Positions 46,900 through 57,204 of a DNA stretch of 64,000 nt are shown here, one piece after another. Source of the stretch: Nectonema munidae (lineage: Eukaryota; Nematomorpha; Nectonematoida; Nectonematidae); NCBI GenBank assembly GCA_030549495.1, contig JAUIRK010000097.1:1-64000 (forward strand), in the 5' to 3' direction. Position 1 is the stretch's first letter; each line of letters starts with the position of its first letter. The notes under the pieces are model-generated. The model saw only the letters and a program-made list of their open reading frames with translations. It ran no database searches and had not been told where the DNA came from. Both the position numbers and the translations under genes were made by a program.

Positions 46900-47100
46900 C
46901 GTACCACTTTCAACTTCAAAAGGAATTTTTTAAGAGATCAATCTGTATTTTTTGACAGATTTCTTCCTTGATCCACAGTTTTTGGTATGATTCATGTTTG
47001 AATCCTTTCAAATAGATTTGTTGTTTTTTAAGCTCAACCAAGCTTTCATGTATTTCTATAACTTCAAATAGATCAACTTCCATGTCCACATTGGCGGCAA

Positions 47101-48222
47101 TATACCCTCGCTGAGAAACACTAGTTTAGATTAAATAAGAAAGCATGAGGTGAATGATGATTTTGTATGCCCCTTGGCTTCATATGCAAAAACCGCGCTT
47201 ACCCCATAACGATAAATATCCAAACAGAACAAATTGAGAGTCAGATTCCTAGAAATTAATTTTCGCTTCTAGAACATAAATGTGGAAATTAAGGAATTAT
47301 TTTCAAAACTCGAGGGCAAACTAAACTCTTTTAAAAACTAAAAATAGGTTCCTCAATGTCTATATTTTTACTTCTCAATACAGTATATATATATTCTTCA
47401 TCAAGACAATTTACTCACTATATTTTTATTCTCTTTAGGTAATTCGCCCTCAAAAATTTTTGGTTTGTGCACTAAGATGCCATGCACAATAAGTAGGTTA
47501 CTAAGAATTACTATTCATAGATTCAATATTGTTTAGCAATAATTGCTAAAATGAATAATTACTAGACTAGTTAACAACTATACAACTTTGTTTACTTATT
47601 TTAGTTAGGTAGCTTTAGTGCAAGGATTCTCAAATGGGGGGGAGGGGGTAAAATTGTTTAGTTAAGGGTCATTAAGTTGCCTAAAAAGATAATCAGGACA
47701 CAAAATAGTTTTTTGTATTTTACTGTTTATTAATAATCATTATTTGAAAGATAAACACATTAACAGCGTTTTCCAGCTAAAACAAACTAATCAATCATGG
47801 AATTAATTTAAATTAAGTATATTTATTTAAACATGACACTTAAGCAGTTTTACACGCGTAATTCTTTGACCTACTCCTTAAAGTAATAAACATAGCATAC
47901 TCTTTTTTAATCGGTCAGACTATAACTGCTGCAAAATGGCGTCTATTCAAAATGTACTGCATTTACAAACGACTTGTTTCCAGATAATAACTGCAATTTT
48001 ATGGTATCTTGACAAAATCCGCGAAAACTAAAATCTCCGCTTCAAAAATCTCCTAAAACTAAAATCTCCCCAACCAAAATCTCTGATAGAATAATCAATT
48101 GATTGAAAAGTTGACACGACTCAGATATTATTTGACAGACTCAAAAAATTGGGATATACAAACCACTTTGTTTATCTTGAAAATTGAAGGATTTAGAGGG
48201 AAAATTTTATAGTAATCTTATA
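47101..48222. other. Intronic AT-rich stretch with small repeats
   Basis: GCTGAGAAACACTAG near 47112 and AAGGATTCTCAAATGGGGGG near 47621 resemble hAT ends without partners. AAACTAAAATCTCC recurs near 48028 and 48058. No exon or ORF of note is seen. Confidence 0.4.
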
Positions 48223-48333
48223 TCTATATAATAATAGGCTAACCTCTGTCGCTGGAAGCATTCTGATTGGTTGAAATTATTTATATGTTTTATGTGTATT
48301 TTAATATGGTCAAACGACCACGGGACCTGCTAG
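48223..48333 (+). mobile_element. Minimal Helitron (non-autonomous, 111 bp)
   Basis: It starts TCTATATAATAATAGGCTAA after an A and ends CTAG before a T, the A/T insertion site of Helitrons. Just before the end, TGGTC-AAAC-GACCA makes a perfect 5-bp hairpin 9 nt from CTAG, the classic Helitron 3' structure. There is no room for coding sequence. Confidence 0.65.
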
Positions 48334-48450
48334 TTTATATTATAACTCTATAGTATATATTAATATTTTTATCTTTTTATTATAAAAGGTTACTTTGTTT
48401 TCAAATACTTAATTACATTGCGTATACATTTGTAAAATTATTTTTTATAG

Positions 48451-49582
48451 CTATCATCCTTGCGAAGATGAAATTAGGGGTGAAACGATATACGAAGAAA
48501 ATAAACGTGGCGTAACTACTCATTCAAAAGCTGCTGTTTGTGATGAAAATGTTGTCAAATCGGGAGTAGATTGTAACAAATTAAGTCGACAGAAAAGTAT
48601 TGAAAACTTAAAAGACAGTGCAAACATCAAAGATAAATTGGTTTGCTTTGATATTAATGGACCCGAAGCCTCCATTCCTAAACTCAACTATTCAAATATG
48701 CCTCAAAATTATTCCTATTTGAAAATAAAGGAGGCATCGAAAGAAAAAAGTGTTGCTTTACCACAATCCTCTATGATACTAAACATGACTTGTTATTCAC
48801 AGTTAGGAAGTGACACATCTAATGGAGAACGAGAAGTGATTAAGTCAGGTTTAGACACATGTCATCTCGATCGTAAAGCAAGTTTAGAGAGTCTTGCTAA
48901 AAGCACAAATATCAAATCAAGACTCAACATATTTTCTCAAGAAGACCATTCATTAAGTATTCCTAAACAATTGGAAGAAGGAAAGATCCCTACCTTCAAC
49001 ACAAATATTAAGAGTTTCAAAAATAATTGCATTAAACTCGATGCGAAAAACAAAGAAAATGAATCAAACAAATGTATGAGCGATCAGAAGATAAAGCAGC
49101 CCAGCTTTCCAACAAAGGTGATGTTGTCTTCCGAAGCTTTGGCTTCAGACAAAAAATCGAAAGCGATAATTGGGTTCTCACCTTTAAAGCCCAAAGACAA
49201 GACGTCTCTAGTTGAGAATCAAAAAAACAAAGATGCTTTTTCTTCACAAAAAATCCGTGCTACCAACAACAACAATGTTAGTTCTGGACCTTTGCTTACA
49301 TCCAGTACGCCAACCTCTTACAGTCCTGATTGTAATAAAAAAACATTTACAAGTCAAATGCTTTCGAATTCTAAAGACGGTAACAAGTTTCCAAGTAGAG
49401 AAGAAAGAGCTTTGCAGCAAACTCCAACAATAGTCAATAAAAAGAACTCAATCATTTTCAATAATTCAAAAATAGCAAACATGTTTGTTTGTGCTCCACC
49501 AGAAACGATTAATGCCAGCAAATTGCCATTCAAAGTTTCTCGCATGAAAGTGAATCAACAAAACATTTTTAACAAAGCTTAG
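48451..49582 (+). CDS. Host gene terminal exon, Lys/Ser/Asn-rich
   Basis: A TTTTTTATAG acceptor is followed by C and then an open frame starting YHPCEDEIRGETIYEENKRG, about 376 residues to the stop at 49580-49582. It is Lys/Ser/Asn-rich, low in hydrophobics and probably disordered. Features seen: KLSRQKSIENLKDS near the start and a C-terminal block NSIIFNNSKIANMFV then PFKVSRMKVNQQNIF. The first base completes the phase-2 codon left by the WH2 exon at 35577-35692, so a protein with an N-terminal WH2 and a long disordered tail is likely. I do not recognise an orthologue. Codon use (many TCA, AAA, ATT) resembles the WH2 exon, not the LINEs. No internal ATG is needed if the join is right. Confidence 0.7.
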
Positions 49583-49655
49583 CAGATTGTGCTCATGATT
49601 ATACCTTATTACTATTTTTATTGTTACGCTTGCTCCAAATTACCGAACAAAATGA

Positions 49656-49698
49656 AATAAATATAAAAAATCAATCAAAAATTATTCAATAAATTTTT
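49656..49698 (+). terminator. Poly(A) signals after the host gene
   Basis: AATAAA is present at 49656-49661, about 75 bp after the stop, and again near 49690. Their place right after the last exon supports a real transcript end on the plus strand. Confidence 0.55.
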
Positions 49699-50970
49699 CG
49701 ATTAGATATTTTTATTAATTGTAAATATGATTACTTGACGATAAATATAGATGATTTTATCAGAAAAAATTTTTGGATCAAGAAAAAAAGCAAAAAAGTT
49801 TAAATGGCTTTTAACAGGTCAATGAATTCAATTGTTGCACTTCTAATTCATCTTTAAAGGACTATGCTTTCCTTTTTGATTCGAACTTAAAACTTTTTAG
49901 GTTAATAAAGTCTATAATAGTTCTTCACCTCTTCAAGAAAGGTTATTTTTGTGTTTATTTCCGTTAGTTTCAAAATTTTAAGTCTTATTCTATTTATATT
50001 TTGTATAAAATTTGCCCAATTCACTGGCAAAAAAACAGAAATTTCAAACAATATTTTTTAATTAAAAATTTTTTTTGAGGAAAGACAAATTTTAGGTATA
50101 AGATTAATTTCTATTATATCTTATATTATTTAAGTGAATAAAAAGGCCTGATAGTTAAAATTATTTTAAAGTCATTTTTTTTTTCAAATGTTAATTTTTT
50201 AAAAACTATAGGTGATTTTTTTATAACTTTTTAGTTTAGTTTTTTAAGCCTCTTGTTATTACAAAATAGAAATAGGCTGAATCTAGGGAATGATATGTTA
50301 GGTGGTTTCTTCATTTGCAAACTTTTAACTTGCACGGATGTTGCAGTCTCTTATAAATCTAAAATATGTTAAAGAATACTTGTGTTTTATATGCCATACT
50401 TTTTTTTACTTTACTGGACGAGTATAATTTAATTCGCGTCACATTAAATAAAAATTCTAACAAAATTTGTTATGAAAATATTATACATTCATATATAAAA
50501 TAAAATATATAAATGTTTTTAGTTGAAATACGAGATGTTTCACATTTATTGTTTAAAAATTGAAAACACCTTTTAAAACACATGGCTTTATTAAGATAAA
50601 AAATCAATGAAACAAATTTGTGCCATCTATTTGAAAAATTTTGAAGTAAACATTTTTTTATTTTTATGCTTCCTCGTGTTCGAAGATTACTGGCCATTTT
50701 ATTCCATGAACCACGATTTCAACATCCTCTAAGGAGTTTGGTGATAGATAAAGTAGTATATTTGAAAATATATTTGAGCCAGGTATCGAGTGATCTGCCT
50801 TTTGATTCTTTCACTTATGATAGTAAATTACTTTCGTTAATTGATAAAACAGATGAAATTGAATGACATTATGATATTAATTTAAGAAGACTTAGAAGAG
50901 AAATATCCTAAAATATGATCATCAATAATTTTTTAAATCAAACCACAATAAAAAAGCGGAGAGATGATAA
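49699..50970. other. AT-rich intergenic stretch
   Basis: Short frames at 50470-50697 (minus) and 50666-50866 (plus) overlap in the slightly GC-richer piece at 50640-50760. The minus frame has SNLRTRGSIKIKKC, which may be repeat-derived, but I cannot name it. No gene is called. Confidence 0.35.
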
Positions 50971-51593
50971 TAAGAAAGACACTTCATTGTGACACCTGAC
51001 TTTCATAAAATGAAATTGATTGCATTAACATCTGAAGAAGTTAGCTAGTCGGGAATTATCTATATCTCTGAACACTCACTATTTATTTGTAAAAAACTCA
51101 AGCTTTGACGGATAAATTGAATAAGAAAAGCATGAATTTATTTTTCTTTAGGTAAAAATAAGTTAACTGTGGAGACTTGCACAGGTAGGGGCTAAGTCTG
51201 TCTGTCATATTCTAGCCCAATTAGAGCCGTGAATCGAGCGGTTAAACTGTGCAGGTTTGTGGACCCCAAATAAATTAAAAGTAAGAAAGACACTTCATTG
51301 TGACCCCTAACTTTCATAAAATGAAATTGATTGCCTTAACATATGTAAAAGTTAGCTAGTCGGTAATTATGTATATCTTTGAACACTCACTATTTATTTG
51401 TAAAAAACTCAAGCTTTGACTGATAAATTAAAAAAGAAAAGCATGAATTTATTTTTCTTTAAGTTAAAATAAGTTAGCTGTAGAGACTTGCACACGTAGG
51501 GGCTAAGTCTGTCTGTCATATTCTAGCCCAATTAGAGCCCTGAACCGAGCGGTTAAACTGTGCAGGTTTGTGGACACCAAATAAATTGCAGTT
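50971..51593. repeat. 311-bp unit in two tandem copies
   Basis: TAAGAAAGACACTTCATTGT starts at 50971 and 51282. Shared landmarks are AAACTCAAGCTTTGAC, AGAAAAGCATGAATTTATTT, GGGGCTAAGTCTGTCTGTCA and GCGGTTAAACTGTGCAGG. The units differ at scattered single bases only, so the duplication is fairly recent. Confidence 0.9.
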
Positions 51594-53027
51594 GCGTGTC
51601 ATTTGTTAAAACTTACTACTGGCGTGGTAGAATGTGTTCCATTTTTCCAACTCCTGGATGACATCTTATTTCTGCAAGAAAATCAGCTTTAAAATGCAAA
51701 ACTGTTAGTGAAACCAACAAAGTTAGAAATTGCACAGAGATTTAATCTACTATTAAAATTTACTACTAAAAATTTATTTAAAATATTTTTTTTCTCCATA
51801 GCATTTTAGAATAAAAACATTTTTTCTTTTTTGAAAATATTACATTTCGAAATGAATTGCCGAGTTAATTAAGATTAAGACTTATAAAAACGGGTTGAAA
51901 ACGGGAAGACTTCAAAACATTTATAGGAGAATGAGGCAGATTAAGGGTGTGTTTTCGTGCAAGAAATGAGTCTCAAAAATTCGAAGATGGTAATTATCTA
52001 GTCACCCCTCACTTATCATATAAAAACCGCCTTTCTTTATATGTAACTTCTCTCAAAAAAAGTAGACGATACATTTTAGAAAAGCAATGCCTCAAATTAA
52101 TTCAAAATCTTATATATAATTAATGAAGGATATAAAAAAATGTATGTAATAAGCTTGCGATTATAACAAACAAAGTTTATGAAAAAGCAAAATTTCTATT
52201 AATTTTTGTTGAAAATTTAATGCTTATAATAAACCATATAAACCATTTTTGTTGAAAAGTATTAAATTATATTACAAATTAAATTTTTCTATGTGAATTT
52301 TTTTGTTTATGAACGGATATTCTAGAGTACGTTAACAAATGGAATAAAATTTTCTGCTATATATTTTTAAATATCATCATAAAGTTGTTAAGAACATAAA
52401 AAACTTTATTCATGAAATTTGAACAACAATGGTCTTCTCAAGCTTCTTCAGACAACATATGTGTGAAAAAACCTTAAAGAGGCAAAATCTTAGATTGTGG
52501 TAAAATTTCATTAATAAAGATTTTTGCAATTTTTCAAATTTTTAATTTACTTCGAATCTAGTACTAAAATGGCTGTCTGGCCTTTAATAAAACTAAATTA
52601 TTTTTAAATGCTTCTAAAATCTTCTAATTTTTCATAATACATCGAGTAAACTATTATTTTTTCTGTTAAATATATGTCATTGGGTTAAAGAATATATGTA
52701 TATACTGGGTTAATCTTGTTATTGGAAGAAATTCATAAAATATAAATCCAGACATCTGAACAGGTTTAATTGGTGCTAAATTTTAGTAGAGTTACGGTTG
52801 ATGATCTGTGACAATCTAATTTGATGGTTTTAACCCTGCCATTTATTAAATTACCACAAAAAATAGTGTCAGTTATCGTTTTCTGTATTCATTTATAATT
52901 AATATTTCTTTATTTTTAATGATAGCTGACTATTTTAGTAATAAATGATGATATTAAATTAGTAAAAAAATAAAATGTGGTGCGAAGTTCAAATTTTTTT
53001 ATTAGTTGCGGCCCACCGTAAAATAAT
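51594..53027. other. AT-rich stretch, nothing recognised
   Basis: No ORF, tandem repeat or known element is seen. Near 52985-53027, GTTGCGGCCCACCGTAAAAT, which continues beyond the MITE as CAACCCTG, reads as one end of an older hAT-like element with no partner found. Confidence 0.35.
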
Positions 53028-53035
53028 CTTGGACA

Positions 53036-53474
53036 CAGTGGCGTAACTAGGTGGGGACGGTCCGCCCCGCCCGGCACATTTTTAGGGGCGGCATATTTTG
53101 AAATCACTCATATATTGCAATCAATATGATGTTAAGATCTTTGTAACAGCTTGTGTTATAAGAGATTTTCATTTGACAAACACAAAAACATGCATACACA
53201 ACAAATCTGAGAACTAAAAAAAGTTTTTGATGAAGTTATTGAAGAGTTTACTAACAAAAAAACCTAGAAAAGTTCATCTATAAAAAGTGAAAATGAATAT
53301 TTGTATGCAATTAAATAAATTTTTCAGTTTTTTTAATTTTCTATTAAAGCATTTATATAAAACTAATTTATAAATAAATAAAGTTTTATGCGTTTTTAAC
53401 CAATTTTTTTTAAATAAAAAGGGGCGTCAAATTTATGACCCGCCCGAGCGGCAATTCTCATGGTTACGCCACTG
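53036..53474. mobile_element. hAT-type MITE, 439 bp
   Basis: The ends CAGTGGCGTAACTAGGT and ATGGTTACGCCACTG are inverted. The flanks are identical 8-bp duplications, CTTGGACA, at 53028-53035 and 53475-53482. GGGGCGGC-like inner motifs lie near both ends. The MITE sits inside the end of an older hAT-like sequence and has no coding sequence. Confidence 0.88.
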
Positions 53475-53639
53475 CTTGGACAACCCTGTAAAAAAGAATT
53501 AAGAAAAATTTAGCTTCAACTGCGTTTGTTTATCTCTTTTTTTGTTATAAAAACTCATTTTTTCTCTCATAGTTTTTTTCATATTTATTGTTTTTGTAAG
53601 AAATATAGAATATTGTTCTTGACTTTTTTCAATACCATT

Positions 53640-54915
53640 TTAGTTCGGATTTGATAATCTGGCAACTCTAACTATAGAAAATGAAATTGTTTTAACTTCT
53701 TCGTCTTTGATATCGAAGGGTCTTCTCAAACATTTGTATTTCTCATGCAGCTCTACACCCTGCATGTACCTGTCAAACTCTTTACTCAATTTCTCAAGGT
53801 GCCCAACAATGACACTTTGTACTGCCAGATGTGAGGCCTCTTTTTCATCTTCCAGAAAAGGGTCCAAACGTGAAAGGACGCAGTTTTTTCTGATTCAATC
53901 CTTCCTATCCACAGCCTCAGCTTTGCTTTGAAAGCCTTGAACTTTTCAGAAACAGATTATAGTCTCATCTTTTCCTTGCCTGGACATATTCAGCAAATTC
54001 AAGTATGAAAATATGTCTGTCAGATATGCCAATTTAAGCAATCACTTTGGTTTTGTAAGTCTTGATGTCAGTACATCTTTCTTGTGTTAAGTGACATTTA
54101 TTTAGAAGCAAGGTTTTCTCTGTGAGTCGCAATGAGTCGCTATCACTGTGGAGTTGACTTGTTTTACTCTGGCAGTGAAACCCTGAAGTGCACTTAACTT
54201 TGCGGATGCTCCATTCGGGCACACACTGTATCATTAATCCGATTTTTCTTTGATCAAACTAGCAACCAACTTGAAAAGATCTTCACCTGTGGTTGTTGTC
54301 TCCTGTGATTTACAGAACAGAAAGTTTTCTTCAATGTCACTCTTTCTTTAGTACCACGCATATACCAAGACCTGAGCATCGTTACCGACGTCAGTTGACT
54401 CATCCAGCAAGTGTTGGTTGTTGAATAATACACTCGCTTGTGCATAGAGTTGTCTAACCGCTGACGTTTCAGTTCTTCTTTCCTTTTAAAATACTCAAGA
54501 TCTTTCCCTGCCAGAGTTGAGTGTTTTCTAAGGAGATGGCGCTTGAGATTATTTTTTTAAGCGACTCTTGGCTGAGCGACGTAAATACAATGTTAATAAA
54601 TTCTATTTGTACACCCGTTTCCTCTAAACCGCTAAACAATCTGAAATGAAATATAAAAGATAATAAAGCAATGGTTTATGTCTTTTTTAAAATATATGAA
54701 AATTAAAATAGATTTATTATTTTTGTGGGGGTTCTCTTCTTCGTACTTTTCTGCATTTATCTTTGTTATAAATAGATAAGAAATTATCTACTATCCTTCA
54801 ACCAATATGTGACTGTATATCCAAAAATTCTTAGAATTAAGAAGTGGCATTTTTTTGTTTTGGGATCTTGGCAACCCCAAAAAATGCTTGACGACCCCGG
54901 TGTTGGAAAACCCTG
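53640..54915 (-). pseudogene. ZBED5-like hAT transposase, copy I, broken
   Basis: The right end reads CCCCGGTGTTGGAAAACCCTG (to 54915), a hAT terminal repeat in reverse. Inward on the minus strand come a BED-finger remnant (LKRHLLRKHSTLAGKDLEYF near 54530), a region with many changes (54034-54445), then KLAYLTDIFSYLNLLNMS near 54000 and VQSVIVGHLEKLSKEFDRYM at 53640-53867. This is the domain order of ZBED5/SCAND3-type transposases. The DNA between the BED part and KLAYLTDIF is too short for a whole catalytic core, so an internal deletion is likely, besides several shifts and stops. The left end is missing. Confidence 0.7.
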
Positions 54916-55027
54916 CCCTAAATCATTCCGGTTCTTAATTCACGACTATAATTACATTTTTTTTTAAACTGAAATTTTTTCTATCTTAAAAAGGATCTAT
55001 TTTTTTCTAAAAGTTAAGGTGTATTTT

Positions 55028-55790
55028 TCAATTTTTATTTTGACTAGACCCAAGAAGAGACTTTTTTAAGTTCATGAAAGCTTTGATGGCTTGCTCTTTG
55101 TTTTTCTGTAATTTCTTATTTAGTTCATTCAGACTTCCAAAAATATGAGCAAAATAAGCCATTCGTCCTACAAATCCTTCCTTTGTTAAGAAACTGAATA
55201 AACTCGAAAACAACTTTTCTTCTTCCCACAATCCAAATACCAGGGCCAGTATCTTTCCTTTTCCTGTGTTTGAATTAAAAGAGAAGTATGTTTAGCATCC
55301 AAGTCCCGGTAGTTCATCGGATTTCTTTCAAACCAATTTGATTCTATTTCACAATAGCTATGAATCCTGATCGTGAAACAAGCAAATTAGTTTGCTAAAC
55401 TAAACTCCCGTCATTACAACAACTGCCTTTGATTTCTAATACCCGGAGAAAGAAGCTCCTGCTCAATTCCTTTTTCAATAATGAAGGTGTTGAAAACAAG
55501 CAGATTTGCCAATAGGGAAGGTTTTCAAGCACACCGACTGATGGAACTTTGGTCCAAATTACTATTTTGATATAATCTTCCCTTCTGTGGCATTCATAAT
55601 AAAAAATAATATGTGTGACTGTTTCAGACACTCTCTCTCTCAGACATGCCAAAAAAAGTTTAGGAAACTCTGTTCTAAACAGATAATCATATTTATGGGT
55701 AAAGTGTTTGTTAGAAGAATTCAACATCTTCAGTGTGAAATATGGGCAAGTCATTTTCTCAACCTTCCAATTCATTTTATACAAAAAATT
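55028..55790 (-). pseudogene. ZBED5-like hAT transposase, copy II, fragment
   Basis: FVGRMAYFAHIFGSLNELNK (55028-55231) aligns with KLAYLTDIFSYLNLLNMS of copy I, so this is another copy and not its continuation. The upstream protein part at 55395-55784 reads VGVLENLPYWQICLFSTPSL and other pieces in mixed frames. Its wording differs from copy I, implying another subfamily. It is heavily broken and has no recognisable ends. Confidence 0.55.
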
Positions 55791-56980
55791 AATATATCGA
55801 AAAATATTTTTAGAATAGCCTTAATTATAATTTTTAGAGTTATAATAAAAAAATGATATAATCAAAAATAATTTCAGATTTGGAATTTCTATTTTTGCCA
55901 ATAATTTATTCAATTTTCAAGTTCATCCTTTTATTTGTAATATTGAAACTTTGTTACTTTTGTCATTTGAGATAAGCTAGTAGACACTTTTAGGTTTTCT
56001 GGTTGCATTGTAAACTCGCAGGACGGGTAATAGAAGAATATCTAAAATAATCTATTTTCTAGAGACTTTTTAAAATATAGGCAAACTATTTTTTCTTCAA
56101 AATAAAACTGGGCTAAATTCAAATTTAAAAATGTCTATAATATATATAATGCCTCTGAGTGGATTCATAGCTGCTATATGGCACACCCTATTATTTTTAT
56201 CGTTTATGTATCAGACTTGGGACTGCATTTCTATTTGCATTTTGGGGTATTTTGGAAGTTTTTGTATTTGTAATTTTAGTTTTGAAAATACGGCGTTTTA
56301 TATTTGAAATACCTACGGGAAGTATTTAAAAAAAAACAAATATGCCTCAAATACTTCTCTATAGTTTCTTGTAAAATTGACCTTTCTCGTCGCGTCTTGA
56401 AATCTCAAAGGCTATACTAATAACATATGTAGACATTCAGAGCCGATTAACATTGACTAGTAGTGACTTCTATTCCTTGGCCTTAATAAGAATAACAATA
56501 GTAATCAATAAACCAGATCACATAATAGAGACTCCTGGTCAACGATCAATCATCAACCAAAAAATCAATTCTTTTTTTTCATTCCAGTTGAGCGTTTGTT
56601 CAGTATTAGAGGATAACGTCTTCAGACCAGAAAGATGTCAATTAAATAATGCCATCTTTAAAACTATAGTGGATGTAAACAACATTTTATTATTCGATTT
56701 TAACACGTTTTAGATATGTGTAAATATTGGAAGGTAAATTGTAAACACAGTATTTTGTTTTGTCTTACCCGTGATAACAAAATGTATTTTCTAATTATTT
56801 CAAATACTTGTTAAAGTTTTTGCATTTCTAAGTGAAATGCCCATATAAAAATATTTGTATTTGAGAAAGCTCGTTCGTGCTTAAAATACTCGCAAATGTA
56901 TTTGACCCTAAGTTTGTTAAGTTTACTTGAAAACGGAATTACACTTTATTTAAGAGCGAATTAATACTAATACAGCCAGC
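55791..56980. other. AT-rich stretch, nothing recognised
   Basis: A short plus frame at 56453-56713 has no homology I know. No repeat is shared with other parts of the window. Confidence 0.35.
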
Positions 56981-56984
56981 CTTA

Positions 56985-57200
56985 TTGATGGCGCTTTGTG
57001 ATAATATGGAGTTGCTGTTGAATGAAACGAGGATGTGCTTCATTTGCAATGACAACAGCGAAATCTGCGCCGAAATCATTACTCCGCCAGAAAAGAACTC
57101 CTTCTTCCAGTACCCCTACACGATGAAGGGCATTGAGGGCTGGGACAACTCCAGCGATGATGAATCCTACTTTCTTAGGAAGTCCAGCGAAACCTTGTAA
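56985..57200 (+). CDS. Short ORF or first exon with biased codons and a CxxC start
   Basis: From the ATG at 56988 it reads MALCDNMELLLNETRMCFIC, then NDNSEICAEI and a tail with DDESYFLRKSSETL, 70 residues. Codons end in C far more often than in nearby AT-rich DNA (TTC, TAC, AAC, TCC), which indicates real coding on this strand. The overlapping minus frame (56982-57308) lacks such a pattern. CFICNDNSEIC recalls the first Cys pair of ZAD-type zinc-finger proteins, but the rest does not fit well. A possible donor, CTT|GTAATA at 57196, suggests it may be a first exon, otherwise a stop TAA ends a small protein. I see no following exon. Confidence 0.5.
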   Translation: MMALCDNMELLLNETRMCFICNDNSEICAEIITPPEKNSFFQYPYTMKGIEGWDNSSDDESYFLRKSSETL

Positions 57201-57204
57201 TACT

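Larger units (their letters stand above)
39121..46900 (-). mobile_element. Non-LTR retrotransposon LINE-B with 2A-like motif, interrupted by a hAT
   Basis: Minus-strand order: N-terminal 2A-like motif, PHD-like finger, AP-type endonuclease, RT, C-terminal cysteine motif, then a 3' tail of CAA repeats (39121-39140). The copy therefore has an authentic 3' end. It is split by the hAT element at 40918-45067; without that insert it spans about 3.6 kb. Domain order and motif style suit the Jockey/I/CR1 group; clade not decided. Codon use is rich in Thr, His, Pro and Asn (ACA, CAC), unlike the surroundings. The pieces lie in several frames, so it is dead. Its 5' limit beyond 46900 is unclear: related-looking minus-strand frames extend to about 47100. 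Confidence 0.85.
35693..48450 (+). other. Putative 12.76-kb intron filled with transposons
   Basis: The stretch runs from the GTAAGT donor at 35693 to the TTTTTTATAG acceptor at 48450. It holds remnants of hAT, Tigger, LINE and Helitron elements, several nested, on both strands. I found no convincing additional host exon inside, though a short one could be missed. The intron call depends on the phase match between the flanking exons. Confidence 0.5.

Noticed and set aside
51180-51270. A tRNA-like core in the 311-bp unit (GGTTAAACTGTGC)
   Set aside because: No convincing A box, B box or cloverleaf could be drawn.
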